Under the pieces are notes generated by a model. The model did not search any database. It saw only the letters and a list, made by a program, of their open reading frames with translations, and was not told the origin of the DNA. This document shows positions 41,041 to 50,084 of a stretch of 64,000 bases of DNA, in pieces. Location of the stretch: positions 124,001 to 188,000 of the forward strand of contig NZ_CP128233.1 of NCBI RefSeq assembly GCF_030344915.1, written 5' to 3'. Numbering within the stretch: the first letter of the stretch is position 1; the number at the start of each line of letters is the position of its first letter. Position numbers and translations under genes: made by a program. The DNA comes from Neopusillimonas aromaticivorans. GTDB lineage: Bacteria > Pseudomonadota > Gammaproteobacteria > Burkholderiales > Burkholderiaceae_B.

Positions 41041-42194
41041 GCGTGCTCCTGTTTGATGGGTATGGTGGCGCGATGAGGTAAGCGTTCTTCGATGCGGGTT
41101 CGGTCTTTGACTTCACCTGCCAACTGGCCACAAGCCGCCGCGATATCGTCGCCACGTGTTTTACGTACGGTCGTAACGATACCAGCGTCGACAAGAATTT
41201 GCGAAAATAGCCTGACACGCGCAGCCGAAGAGCGACGCAAGCCTGACTGGGGAAAGGGATTGAACGGAATCAGGTTGTACTTGCACCGTACCTGACGCGC
41301 GATCTGGATGAGTTCGCGGGCGTGCTGGTCAGTGTCGTTGACCCCGTCAAGCATGATGTATTCGAACGTGATGAAATCGCGCGGCGCATGCTGCAGGTAA
41401 CGGTTGCAGGCGTCGAGCAGTTCCTTCAAGGGATATTTGCGATTGAGCGGAACCAGACGGTCGCGCAACGTGTCGTTGGGCGCATGCAAGGATACGGCCA
41501 AAGCGACCGGACAATCTTGGGCCAGTCGGTCGATAAAAGGAACAACCCCTGAGGTACTGACCGTTACGCGCCGACGAGACAAACCATAGGCATTGTCATC
41601 AAGCAAAATGCGTACCGCCGCCAGCACATTATCGTAGTTAAGCAAGGGTTCGCCCATGCCCATGAACACGACATTGGTGATAACACGGCCAGGTGGTTCG
41701 GATGCGGCGGTACCCGCAATGCGGGCGCTGTCGAGATTGGCTTCAAGCACGCGCTTGGCGTGCCACAACTGACCCACGATTTCGGCGGCGGACAAGTTAC
41801 GGTTGAAGCCTTGATAGCCGGTTGAGCAGAACGGACAAGCCACCGTGCAGCCAGCCTGGCTGGAAATACACAGCGTGCCGCGATCATCTTCGGGGATAAA
41901 CACCGCTTCGACCGCATTATTGTTACCGACGTCAAACAACCATTTACGGGTACCGTCGGAAGAAAACTGTTCGGTTTGCACCGGTGGTGCAACAATGCAG
42001 CAGTGCTGTTCGAGCTGGCGGCGAAAATCGCGCGCCAGATCGGTCATGACGTCGAAAGAACCGGCACTGCGCTGGTGCAGCCAGCGCATCAGTTGACGGG
42101 CACGAAACGGCTTGCCGCCCCATCGACCGACCAGGTCGGTGAGCTCGGTAGCAGTCAGGCCCAACACATTGATTTTTTCGGTAGTTTCAGTCAT
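41037..42194 (-). CDS. rlmN: Dual-specificity 23S rRNA (A2503)/tRNA (A37) C2-methyltransferase RlmN
   Basis: A 385-residue radical-SAM enzyme. The cluster motif is CTVACPFCSTGY (C-x3-C-x2-C). The segments VVFMGMGEPLLNYDNV and the methyl-carrying Cys region VTTVRKTRGDDIAAACGQL (last Cys) are conserved. It lies between ndk and rodZ with short gaps, the usual arrangement in this order. Confidence 0.96.
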   Translation of the reverse strand: MTETTEKINVLGLTATELTDLVGRWGGKPFRARQLMRWLHQRSAGSFDVMTDLARDFRRQLEQHCCIVAPPVQTEQFSSDGTRKWLFDVGNNNAVEAVFIPEDDRGTLCISSQAGCTVACPFCSTGYQGFNRNLSAAEIVGQLWHAKRVLEANLDSARIAGTAASEPPGRVITNVVFMGMGEPLLNYDNVLAAVRILLDDNAYGLSRRRVTVSTSGVVPFIDRLAQDCPVALAVSLHAPNDTLRDRLVPLNRKYPLKELLDACNRYLQHAPRDFITFEYIMLDGVNDTDQHARELIQIARQVRCKYNLIPFNPFPQSGLRRSSAARVRLFSQILVDAGIVTTVRKTRGDDIAAACGQLAGEVKDRTRIEERLPHRATIPIKQEHA

Positions 42195-42226
42195 GAGATT
42201 GGGCCCAGGAGGGCCCGCAGAGCAAA

Positions 42227-42652
42227 TTAACGGCTGTGGATGTTGCTTTCGGGGAAGAAGAAAGCAATTTCAACGGCGGCAGTTTCAGGGGCGTCGGAAC
42301 CGTGAACGGCATTGGCATCAATGCTGTCAGCGAAATCGGCGCGGATGGTGCCGGCTTCTGCTTTCTTGGGATCGGTGGCACCCATCAGGTCACGGTTTTT
42401 CTGGATGGCGCTTTCGCCTTCGAGAACCTGAACAAAAACAGGACCGGAGACCATGAAATCAACCAGATCTTTGAAGAAAGGACGTGCGGCGTGAACAGCG
42501 TAGAAGCGTTCGGCTTCGGCGCGCGACAGCTGCTTGAGCTGGGCAGCAACGACTTTCAGGCCAGCTTGCTCGAAGCGGGCGACGATCTGGCCAATGACGT
42601 TTTTGGCGACTGCATCGGGTTTGATAATAGAGAGGGTGCGTTCGATTGCCAT
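42227..42652 (-). CDS. ndk: Nucleoside diphosphate kinase
   Basis: A 141-residue enzyme that balances NTP pools by phosphohistidine transfer. Active-site block NAVHGSDAPETAAVEI includes the catalytic His; RTLSIIKPDAV is the N-terminal signature. Divergent from valS with a 244-bp gap, from which the minus-strand rlmN-to-hflC block may be driven. Confidence 0.97.
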   Translation of the reverse strand: MAIERTLSIIKPDAVAKNVIGQIVARFEQAGLKVVAAQLKQLSRAEAERFYAVHAARPFFKDLVDFMVSGPVFVQVLEGESAIQKNRDLMGATDPKKAEAGTIRADFADSIDANAVHGSDAPETAAVEIAFFFPESNIHSR

Positions 42653-42775
42653 AAAATATCCAAATTGAAAGGAAAGTTTTTCTTAGTAAAAACAAGAACT
42701 TTTCGAAAGTTTTTGTCAACCGCTCATTTTAACATGCCTGTTTGTGCATTCTGCAGCTTCTGTTTGCCCAATCCA

Positions 42776-42811
42776 CATCTTAAAATGGCGGGTTTTCCTC
42801 ATCTTAAAATG
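42776..42811 (+). repeat. 12-bp direct repeat in the ndk-valS gap
   Basis: CATCTTAAAATG occurs at 42776-42787 and 42800-42811, 24 bp apart start to start, about two helical turns. It could be a paired regulatory site for ndk or valS, or chance. Confidence 0.4.
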
Positions 42812-42849
42812 ATGTGTTTCCTGGCCTGCTGAAATCAGACGGGTCCCGG

Positions 42850-42874
42850 GCTCGTTCAGACAGCGAGCTTTTTT
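42850..42874 (+). terminator. Leader terminator/attenuator before valS
   Basis: GCTCG (42850-42854) pairs with CGAGC (42864-42868), followed directly by T6, ending 22 bp before the valS ATG. The stem is short, so efficiency is uncertain, but no upstream plus-strand gene needs it, which suggests leader control of valS. Confidence 0.5.
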
Positions 42875-42896
42875 ATTGACACACGCAAGAATTCTT

Positions 42897-45746
42897 ATGA
42901 CATCCAACGCAGCAACCCCGGACGCCAACGCGCTTCCCAAAAGTTTTGAACCCGAGGCCCTCGAGGCTCGCTGGTATGCCGAATGGGAATCCCGCGGTTA
43001 TTTCAAAGGTGGCCAGCACGTGACGCCTGCCGCCGGACACACCAGCGAACCGTTTGTGGTTCAGTTCCCGCCACCCAACGTGACCGGCACGCTGCACATG
43101 GGGCACGCCTTCAACCAGACCGTGATGGACGGGCTGGTGCGCTACCACCGCATGCGCGGCGACGACACCGTATTCATCCCGGGTACCGACCACGCCGGCA
43201 TTGCCACCCAGATCGTGGTTGAACGTCAGCTTGATGCGCAAAACATCAGCCGCCACGACCTGGGTCGCGAAAAGTTCCTTGAAACTGTCTGGGCCTGGAA
43301 GAACAAATCAGGCAATGCCATTACCGAGCAGTTCCGCCGCCTGGGCTCGTCGGCCGACTGGGCCCGTGAATATTTCACCATGGACGACAATCTGTCACGC
43401 GGCGTGGTCGAAGTCTTCGTACGCCTGTTCGAACAAGGCCTGATCTACCGCGGCAAACGCCTGGTGAACTGGGATCCGGTTCTGGGTACGGCGGTGTCCG
43501 ACCTTGAGGTGGTCAGCGAGGAAGAAGATGGTTTCATGTGGGAAATCGCCTACCCGCTGGTGGAACCCGCGCAAGGTGTCACCCACCTGGTTGTGGCGAC
43601 CACACGTCCGGAAACCATGCTGGGCGACGTGGCCGTGATGGTTCACCCTGAAGACGAACGCTACGCCCACCTGATTGGCAAGTTTGTTCACCTGCCCTTG
43701 TGCAACCGCCAGATCCCCGTCATTGCCGACGATTACGTCGACCGCGAATTCGGCACCGGTGTGGTCAAGGTGACCCCTGCCCATGACTTCAACGACTATG
43801 CGGTTGGCCAGCGTCACAGCCTGCCGCAGATCAGCATTCTGTCGCTTGACGCCAAAATCAATGAAAATGCACCTGCTGTATATCAGGGCCTTGACCGCTT
43901 CGAGGCGCGCAAGACCATCGTGGCCGACCTGGAAGCCCAGGGGCTGTTGCGCAAGGTCAAACCACACAAACTGATGGTGCCACGCGGTGACCGCACCCAA
44001 ACCGTGATCGAGCCCATGCTGACCGACCAGTGGTTCGTGGCCATGAGCAAACCGGCCCCCGAAGGCACCATCCACCCCGGCAAGAGCATCACCGAGGTCG
44101 CCCTTGAGGTCGTCGCAGACGGCCGCGTGCAGTTCTGCCCTGAAAACTGGACGACAACCTACAACCAATGGCTGGAAAAGATCCAGGACTGGTGTATTTC
44201 GCGCCAGTTGTGGTGGGGGCACCAGATTCCAGCCTGGTACAGCGAAGACGGCCAGATTTTCGTGGCCCGCAATGAGGCCGAGGCCCTTGAAAAAGCCCGC
44301 GCCGCTGGCGTCAACGGCCCGCTGAACCGCGACAACGATGTGCTGGACACCTGGTTCTCGTCGGCGCTGGTTCCCTTTACTGATCTGGGCTGGCCTGAAC
44401 AAACACCTGACCTGGCCCGTTATTTGCCGTCCAGCGTGCTGGTCACCGGCTTTGACATCATTTTCTTCTGGGTGGCCCGCATGGTCATGATGAGCATGCA
44501 TATGACCGGCCAGGTCCCGTTCAAAACCGTCTATGTGCACGGCCTGGTGTGCGACATGGAAGGCAAGAAAATGAGCAAGTCCAAGGGCAACACGATTGAC
44601 CCGGTCGACCTGATCGACGGCATTGATCTTGAGTCTTTGGTGGCCAAGCGCACCAGCGGCCTGATGAACCCGCGTGCTGCGGCCTCCATTGAAAAGAAAA
44701 CCCGCAAGGATTACCCCGACGGCTTCCCGGCCTATGGTACTGATGCACTGCGCTTCACGATGGCGGCCTATGCCACGTTGGGCCGCAACATCAACTTCGA
44801 CCTGAAGCGCTGCGAGGGGTACCGCAATTTTTGCAACAAGCTGTGGAATGCGACGCGCTTTGTACTGATGAATACCGAGGGGCACGACCTGAGCGGCACG
44901 GGCAATGACGAGCTTTCATTTGTTGACCAGTGGATTCTCAGTCGTCTGCAACGCCTGGAAAGTGATATTGAACGTGGTTTTGGCGACTATCGTTTCGATT
45001 TCATTGCCAACGGGCTGTATCACTTCATCTGGGACGAGTACTGCGACTGGTACCTGGAGTTGACCAAGGTGCAACTGCAAACAGGCACGCCAGCGCAACA
45101 ACTGGGTACACGTCGCACGTTGATTCGTGTTCTGGAAACGGTGTTGCGCCTGGCGCATCCGATCATTCCGTTCATTACCGAAGAGCTGTGGCAGAAGGTT
45201 TCTGTTGTGGCCGGCAGCCGCAAGGAAACTGATGTCACCAGCGTCAGCGTTCAGCCCTACCCGGTTGCAACTGCTGCTCTTGTCAATGAGACCGCCGAAG
45301 CTCAGGTGGCTGAACTGAAGGCACAGGTCGAGGCTGTTCGTGCGCTGCGCGGCGAAATGAACCTGTCGCCGGCACAACGTGTACCTCTGGTGGCGCGCGG
45401 TGATGCGGCGACATTGTCCCGCAATGGTGCCTACCTGGCGGCTATGGCCAAGCTCAGCGAGGTTGAGATCGTTGATCAGTTGCCTGATGTGGGTGCGCCG
45501 GTTCAGGTGGTGGATACGACCGAGCTGATGCTGAAGGTTGAAATCGATGTGGTGGCTGAGCGTGCGCGGCTGGGTAAGGAAATTGAGCGTTTGGTCGGCG
45601 AGATCGAGAAGGCGAACGCGAAGCTGTCGAACGAGCGGTTTGTGGCGAAGGCGCCGACGGCGGTTGTTGAACAGGAAAAAGCGCGGGTCGCGCAGTTTTC
45701 CGAGACACTGACCAAGGTGCGGGAGCAGTTTGACAAGCTGAAGTAA
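42897..45746 (+). CDS. valS: Valyl-tRNA synthetase
   Basis: A class I synthetase of 949 residues. Start ATG at 42897 (MTSNAATPDANALPKSFEPE) preferred over a TTG 21 bp upstream. HIGH-type motif FPPPNVTGTLHMGHAF, editing CP1 domain, KMSKS motif KKMSKSKGNTIDP, and a C-terminal coiled coil (about 885-945; IEKANAKLSNERFVAKAP). The frame is intact over 2.85 kb, a contrast with the many breaks elsewhere. An inserted ATG-free leader hairpin lies just before it. Confidence 0.97.
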   Translation: MTSNAATPDANALPKSFEPEALEARWYAEWESRGYFKGGQHVTPAAGHTSEPFVVQFPPPNVTGTLHMGHAFNQTVMDGLVRYHRMRGDDTVFIPGTDHAGIATQIVVERQLDAQNISRHDLGREKFLETVWAWKNKSGNAITEQFRRLGSSADWAREYFTMDDNLSRGVVEVFVRLFEQGLIYRGKRLVNWDPVLGTAVSDLEVVSEEEDGFMWEIAYPLVEPAQGVTHLVVATTRPETMLGDVAVMVHPEDERYAHLIGKFVHLPLCNRQIPVIADDYVDREFGTGVVKVTPAHDFNDYAVGQRHSLPQISILSLDAKINENAPAVYQGLDRFEARKTIVADLEAQGLLRKVKPHKLMVPRGDRTQTVIEPMLTDQWFVAMSKPAPEGTIHPGKSITEVALEVVADGRVQFCPENWTTTYNQWLEKIQDWCISRQLWWGHQIPAWYSEDGQIFVARNEAEALEKARAAGVNGPLNRDNDVLDTWFSSALVPFTDLGWPEQTPDLARYLPSSVLVTGFDIIFFWVARMVMMSMHMTGQVPFKTVYVHGLVCDMEGKKMSKSKGNTIDPVDLIDGIDLESLVAKRTSGLMNPRAAASIEKKTRKDYPDGFPAYGTDALRFTMAAYATLGRNINFDLKRCEGYRNFCNKLWNATRFVLMNTEGHDLSGTGNDELSFVDQWILSRLQRLESDIERGFGDYRFDFIANGLYHFIWDEYCDWYLELTKVQLQTGTPAQQLGTRRTLIRVLETVLRLAHPIIPFITEELWQKVSVVAGSRKETDVTSVSVQPYPVATAALVNETAEAQVAELKAQVEAVRALRGEMNLSPAQRVPLVARGDAATLSRNGAYLAAMAKLSEVEIVDQLPDVGAPVQVVDTTELMLKVEIDVVAERARLGKEIERLVGEIEKANAKLSNERFVAKAPTAVVEQEKARVAQFSETLTKVREQFDKLK

Positions 45747-45868
45747 CGGGGTGATGTTTGCCCGGGTGCGGTACGGATGTTGGGTATGGTGCTGTACTGC
45801 GCGTGTGTTTGTTTGTCGATGCGCGGTGTTGGCGTTTTGCTTGTAATCAATGCGCGGTGCTGTCGCAG

Positions 45869-46062
45869 GTGTCCGGGTACTACGGGTCACGCGCCCGGCC
45901 CTTCGGGCTTCCCGTCGCCCGTACGTTAGCCGGGGCGGGCGCTAAACTCGCGGATCGACCAGCCACCGGCTGGTCGAAAACGCCCGCTCAAACACCGCGC
46001 CCTTTATCCCCGACTAACGCACGTGCGACGGCGAGCGCAAAACCCTCCGGACCCGGACACCC
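45869..46062. repeat. 194-bp imperfect palindrome in the valS-sirtuin gap
   Basis: The 478-bp gap after valS holds a large nested inverted repeat. Outer arms GTGTCCGGGT (45870-45879) and ACCCGGACAC (46052-46061) match; inner blocks GTACGTTAGCCGGGG and CCCCGACTAACGCAC match with two mismatches; the centre is TCGACCAGCC / GGCTGGTCGA (45956-45965 / 45969-45978) with a 3-nt loop. RNA from either strand would form a long cruciform-like hairpin. It resembles intergenic repetitive palindromes of Alcaligenaceae genomes from memory; that is not verified. Confidence 0.75.
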
Positions 46063-46080
46063 GCACCAACACCGGGTTGG

Positions 46081-46122
46081 GGTTGTTGGAAAAATATATC
46101 AGGTTGTTGGAAAAATAAATCA
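46081..46122 (+). repeat. Two tandem 21-bp repeats
   Basis: GGTTGTTGGAAAAATATATC-A (46081-46101) is followed at once by a copy with one mismatch (46102-46122). They lie between the large palindrome and the sirtuin gene, about 100 bp before its ATG, so they could belong to its promoter region or be replication slippage. Confidence 0.8.
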
Positions 46123-46224
46123 ATGAGTGGTATGGCTGATCTGGCACCCAGACTTGGAATGGGTGCTGAACGTAGATTCAGTCAACCCGCCGTTCACCAA
46201 TGACTTTCCGGATCTACCCATTAC

Positions 46225-46992
46225 ATGATCAACTCGCCCTCCCCTCTGCACATTCCCGAAGACCTTTTCTCAACCCTGAAAAACTCAAAACACGTGGTCG
46301 TTTTCACAGGGGCCGGTGTCTCTGCGGAAAGCGGCATTCCTACGTTTCGTGATCGGCTGACAGGCTTATGGGAACGCTTCAACGCGGCAAACCTGGCAAG
46401 CCCCGAAGCCTTTAAAAAAGATCCCGCGCTGGTGTGGGGGTGGTATGAATGGCGACGCATGAAAATACTGCAGGCTCAACCCAATGCCGCGCACATGGCG
46501 ATTGCCCGGCTGGAAAAGCATGTGCCTGCCTTGACACTGATCACCCAAAATGTGGATGACCTTCATGAGCGCGCTGGCAGCATATCGGTAAGTCACCTGC
46601 ATGGCCGACTTGATAAGCCACGCTGCTTCAGCTGTCATCGCCCGCACCTGTTACCACCGGACATCCCCAATGAGCCCGAGGATGGTCGACGGGTAGATCC
46701 GCCCAAATGCACTCAGTGCGATGGCCTGATACGACCGGGTGTCGTCTGGTTTGGCGAGTCGCTTCCCGAAACAACGCTGAGCTCGGCATTTAAAGCCGCC
46801 AAAACCTGTGATTTGCTATTTGTCGCAGGAACTTCAGGCGTGGTGATGCCGGCTGCAGAAATTCCTCGAAAAGCGAAACGAGCCGGGGCAAAGGTTGTGG
46901 AAGTTAACCCGGTGCCAGCCATGGAAAACGCCAACTGGACGTTCGCCAATGGGGCTGGACAATTTTTTGATCAGTTACTGAAGGGTTTGTGA
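46225..46992 (+). CDS. cobB: NAD-dependent protein deacylase, class III sirtuin (CobB-like)
   Basis: A 255-residue sirtuin. NAD-binding GAGVSAESGIPTFRD (29-43), the Tyr74-x-x-Arg77 pair (WYEWRR) typical of desuccinylases/demalonylases, TQNVDDLHERAG with catalytic His in HLHG, and two Cys pairs for zinc (CFSC, CTQC). It would remove acetyl or succinyl groups from lysines. Its neighbours (palindrome, tandem repeats, IS21 element) mark an accessory stretch. The symbol reflects family, not proven orthology. Confidence 0.92.
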   Translation: MINSPSPLHIPEDLFSTLKNSKHVVVFTGAGVSAESGIPTFRDRLTGLWERFNAANLASPEAFKKDPALVWGWYEWRRMKILQAQPNAAHMAIARLEKHVPALTLITQNVDDLHERAGSISVSHLHGRLDKPRCFSCHRPHLLPPDIPNEPEDGRRVDPPKCTQCDGLIRPGVVWFGESLPETTLSSAFKAAKTCDLLFVAGTSGVVMPAAEIPRKAKRAGAKVVEVNPVPAMENANWTFANGAGQFFDQLLKGL

Positions 46993-47091
46993 CGACCCGT
47001 GCGGTAGAACATATGAGCACCCGACAGCGGTTTTCCCACCCGTTGGGACGGTGCCTGGCCAGACATGCCGGGGTTTACAAAGCCACAGATG

Positions 47092-47637
47092 CTAGTCGCC
47101 TTGACCTTTGGCCGTACAGACACTGCGCATGATCGCCAGCTCGCGGTACATCATGGCCGCCCAGGTATTCGCAATATAGGTACACACTGCTGCACCGTGG
47201 ATACCCTGGCACCGCCAGTCAAGACTCAAGGTTTCACTGTCAGCCAGCTGGATTGTGCTCTGACCTGGACCACCGAATGTTGAATTCGCCGTTTCGGCGG
47301 CCTGACGCGCAGTCTCTTCATGCGACTGAATGATCTGCCTAACATTGGTATTTGCAGCCTCTTTGGCCATGGTGTTGGACACTATCTGGATACGAAGGTT
47401 GGCCAGAATTGGATCGCGATACTTTGGAAGGCGTGGATCAAGGTAGGCAAAGTTACCGTTACATACCGGCCTACCCGCTGTCTTCGAGTCTGCAGAAGGC
47501 TCTGAAACAGTGTTGGCTGCCGTACCACTCGGTGATGCCGAAGCGGGCAGACCTGCATTGCGCTGCTGGCGTTCATTGTGGGTGTTATCTTGCTTCAGCA
47601 TTGACTGCAAGACCGCAACCCGTGTGCTGTTACCAAA
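47092..47637 (-). pseudogene. 3' part of a lipoprotein gene interrupted by IS21
   Basis: From the target duplication TTTGGT (47637-47632 on the minus strand) the frame runs about 180 codons to the stop. The literal ORF begins with an ATG supplied by the IS end, so no real N-terminus exists here. It joins exactly in frame with the 5' part at 50085-50828 once the IS and one target copy are removed, giving about 427 residues. The C-terminal half has a conserved-looking segment NFAYLDPRLPKYRDPIL and several Cys. Family not recognised. Confidence 0.8.
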
Positions 47638-47690
47638 TGTCAATGGCCATTATTTTTGACCCACTTTTGGCCAATAAAATTGACCCACCC
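47638..47690 (+). repeat. Left terminal inverted repeat of the IS21 element
   Basis: Contains two tandem copies of a unit TGGCCA-N8-TTGACCCA (about 47643-47665 and 47669-47689), the multiple-repeat end known for IS21-family elements. Confidence 0.8.
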
Positions 47691-47698
47691 ATTGTTTG

Positions 47699-48439
47699 TT
47701 AACTGGATGTTTTCTGCTTCAGTCGGTAGCTCTCGCCTCCCAGCATAAAGATGTTTGAGTGATGGATAACGCGGTCAATGATCGGGATGGCCACGTTATC
47801 GTGATGGAAGAACTCACCCCAATCGGTGAAGTCTTTGTTGGTGGTCAGGATGATGGATCGGTACTCGTACAGCGCATTCACGAGCTGGAACAAGTTGAAC
47901 CGGGCCTGAGCCGTCATGGGTAAATAGCCGAGTTCATCAATGATCAACATATCGAATTTGGCCAGCTGGCTGATCCGTTTTTTGAGCTCGCCTTTCATCT
48001 CGGCCAGCTCCAAGTCTTCCACCAGATCAAGCGCGGTGCGGAATAACACTTTGTAGCCCGCCTGGATCGCTTTCTGGCCAATCCCAATGGCCAGATGGGT
48101 CTTGCCCACACCGGGCGGGCCGATGAAGACCACGTTCTCGCGATTATCGATAAACCCGAAGTCCAGCAACGCATTGACCTGACGCTTGGTGATCGTGGTC
48201 TGATGGCGGTAGTCGAAGTCCTCCAGATGCTTGTCCAAGGGTAGACCGGCCTGGCGGTGGTGGCGACTGATACGGCTGCGGGTGCGTTCGGCAATTTCGT
48301 GCTCGGCCAGCATCTGGGCGAAGCTCAAGTGTGACAGGTCATTGGCCTCGGCCTGCGAGACCAGACCCACAAGGTCACGGCCGATGGCGCTTAAACGTAA
48401 GCTGCGATATTGTGCGCTGGTGTGCTCAAGCTGGCTCAT
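47699..48439 (-). CDS. istB: IS21 helper ATPase IstB
   Basis: A 246-residue AAA+ ATPase related to DnaC. Walker A is GPPGVGKTHLAIGIG, Walker B is MLIIDELGYLPM, and the sensor region is ILTTNKDFTDW. It stimulates transposition by the IstA recombinase. Its start overlaps the istA end by 14 bp, typical of translational coupling in this family. Confidence 0.95.
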   Translation of the reverse strand: MSQLEHTSAQYRSLRLSAIGRDLVGLVSQAEANDLSHLSFAQMLAEHEIAERTRSRISRHHRQAGLPLDKHLEDFDYRHQTTITKRQVNALLDFGFIDNRENVVFIGPPGVGKTHLAIGIGQKAIQAGYKVLFRTALDLVEDLELAEMKGELKKRISQLAKFDMLIIDELGYLPMTAQARFNLFQLVNALYEYRSIILTTNKDFTDWGEFFHHDNVAIPIIDRVIHHSNIFMLGGESYRLKQKTSS

Positions 48440-49961
48440 GGGTCATCTCCTGTCCAGCAGAATGGCCAACAAGGGCGTAGGCACCCAGATCCAGAGGTTC
48501 GAACCAAGACTGACCAGACATCGGCTGATCGACGATGCGCCCGCGTTGTCGGGCCTGCTCATTCGCTTGCAGATAACGCTTAAGCAGACTGGCCGTCAGC
48601 TCATGGCGCTGCGACAGGCCGGTGATCAAGGTCATATTCAGCGGCATATGGGCCTGCAACAGCGAACGCACTGCGACGAGCTGGTCCCTATAGATTCGTG
48701 GGGATGTCCGTTTGAGCACCGCACATAATGCCAGGGCTGTGTCCGTTGGCATCATGCTCATAATCGCCTGTTCCAGGTCGCTGATACGCTGAGCATGGTC
48801 CCGGTAATGGTGACTATTCTTGACGATCCGGCCCCGCTCAGAACACACCGCGTGCACAGCAATCGTTTCGCCTGTTGCAAGGTCAGTGATCCTCAACCCA
48901 TCGTCTTGTTCACACACACCGACGTTGGACTGCTGCCAAGCCATGGGCACGGAGTACTTGGTCGACTTCCATGAGATGAGGCCTGTCTTGTCGGCGCGCC
49001 GTGTTTGAACGCTGACCGCCCCAGTGGTCAGGCTGGCGGGGGATAGGTAAGGACGAAGGTGCTGACGTTCTTCATCTTCAAAGTGTGCTCGAGGCACTCG
49101 CCCTGTCGTGCCATGAACACGGGCATTGGCCACGTGATCAAGCCAGCGTTGGACATGCTCACGCAGTGCTTGTTCGCTGGCAAACTCCTCACCATAAAAA
49201 CAATCCTGCTTAACGTATTTCACGCCTGCTTCTACTTTGCCTTTGCTCTCGGGGTCGTAACCCTCGCAGGCATGGATGCGGAATCCTGCCATGGTGGCAA
49301 ACTCATGGAAGCGCTGGTTAACTGTCAATTCGCGATACTGCTCGCTGAGCACGACGAGCTTGGTCTGATCATACACACATTCTTCGGTGACACCGCCGAA
49401 GTAACGAAAGGCCTCATCATGCAATTGAATGAAGGCTGTGGTGTTCAGTGGCTTGAATGAGAGACCGACATACATCAAGCGCGAGCAGGAGAGCACGAAC
49501 ACCACAAAGTACACGGTTCGTTCTTGCCCACCCACAAGAACGCCACGCAGTTCACCTGGATCTACCTGGCACTGGATGCCGGGCATCAATTGCAGCACGG
49601 GTTCGTAATAGCGGGCCTGGCCTGTGGCGACGAGTTCTTTTAACGCCTGCACGTAGCGACGAATGCTGCGCGACGACACGCCCAACTCGCCCACACGTTG
49701 CTGTAGCCGACGCGCCAACTTGACCGCACTCAGCTGGGGAAAATGCTGAAGCTGATGGATCAGAAAGTCCCGATGCGCGTCCAGACGTTTATGCCGCGAC
49801 CGATCCTCTTGAAGGATGCTGATCTGCGTTTCTTCCATCTGCAAATACTTGCGCACCGTATTGCGCGAAATCCCTAGCTCGTGACTGATGCCACGGATCG
49901 ACATGCCATTGCCCTGGTCATACAGCCCTTTAATCTTGTGAATCACAACCCACTCCTTCAC
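48426..49961 (-). CDS. istA: IS21 transposase IstA
   Basis: A 511-residue DDE-type recombinase starting at GTG. N-terminal HTH (SIRGISHELGISRNTVRKYL, about 21-40), then an rve integrase core with D in QVDPGELRG and further acidic residues in VYDQTKLVV and the KGKVEAGVKYVK segment (E). Length and order are normal, so likely functional. Confidence 0.94.
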   Translation of the reverse strand: MKEWVVIHKIKGLYDQGNGMSIRGISHELGISRNTVRKYLQMEETQISILQEDRSRHKRLDAHRDFLIHQLQHFPQLSAVKLARRLQQRVGELGVSSRSIRRYVQALKELVATGQARYYEPVLQLMPGIQCQVDPGELRGVLVGGQERTVYFVVFVLSCSRLMYVGLSFKPLNTTAFIQLHDEAFRYFGGVTEECVYDQTKLVVLSEQYRELTVNQRFHEFATMAGFRIHACEGYDPESKGKVEAGVKYVKQDCFYGEEFASEQALREHVQRWLDHVANARVHGTTGRVPRAHFEDEERQHLRPYLSPASLTTGAVSVQTRRADKTGLISWKSTKYSVPMAWQQSNVGVCEQDDGLRITDLATGETIAVHAVCSERGRIVKNSHHYRDHAQRISDLEQAIMSMMPTDTALALCAVLKRTSPRIYRDQLVAVRSLLQAHMPLNMTLITGLSQRHELTASLLKRYLQANEQARQRGRIVDQPMSGQSWFEPLDLGAYALVGHSAGQEMTHEPA

Positions 49962-50033
49962 TACCGCGCTCCCGTTGCCCTTGATCTATGGGCAGGAACG
50001 CTACATGTTTCGTGGCCTCGCAGCCACCGGCAG

Positions 50034-50084
50034 GTGGGTCAAAATTGTTGGCCATAACTGGGTCAGTTTAATTGGCCATTAACA
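50034..50084 (-). repeat. Right terminal inverted repeat of the IS21 element
   Basis: On the minus strand it begins TGTTAATGGCC and carries two TGGCCA...GACCCA units, mirroring the left end. Confidence 0.8.

Larger units (their letters stand above)
47638..50084. mobile_element. Complete IS21-family insertion sequence (about 2447 bp)
   Basis: Carries istA and istB with the usual short overlap. The ends are inverted: TGTCAATGGCC at the left and, on the other strand, TGTTAATGGCC at the right, each followed by two IS21-type subterminal repeats (TGGCCA...TTGACCCA). A 6-bp target duplication ACCAAA flanks it (47632-47637 and 50085-50090). Both genes are intact, so the element may be active and the insertion recent. 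Confidence 0.93.

Noticed and set aside
43395..44885. 496-codon minus-strand open frame inside valS
   Set aside because: Antisense shadow of an intact, strongly conserved valS; the translation has no recognisable domain.
44916..45890. 324-codon minus-strand open frame across the end of valS
   Set aside because: Antisense shadow with low-complexity His/Gln/Arg composition.
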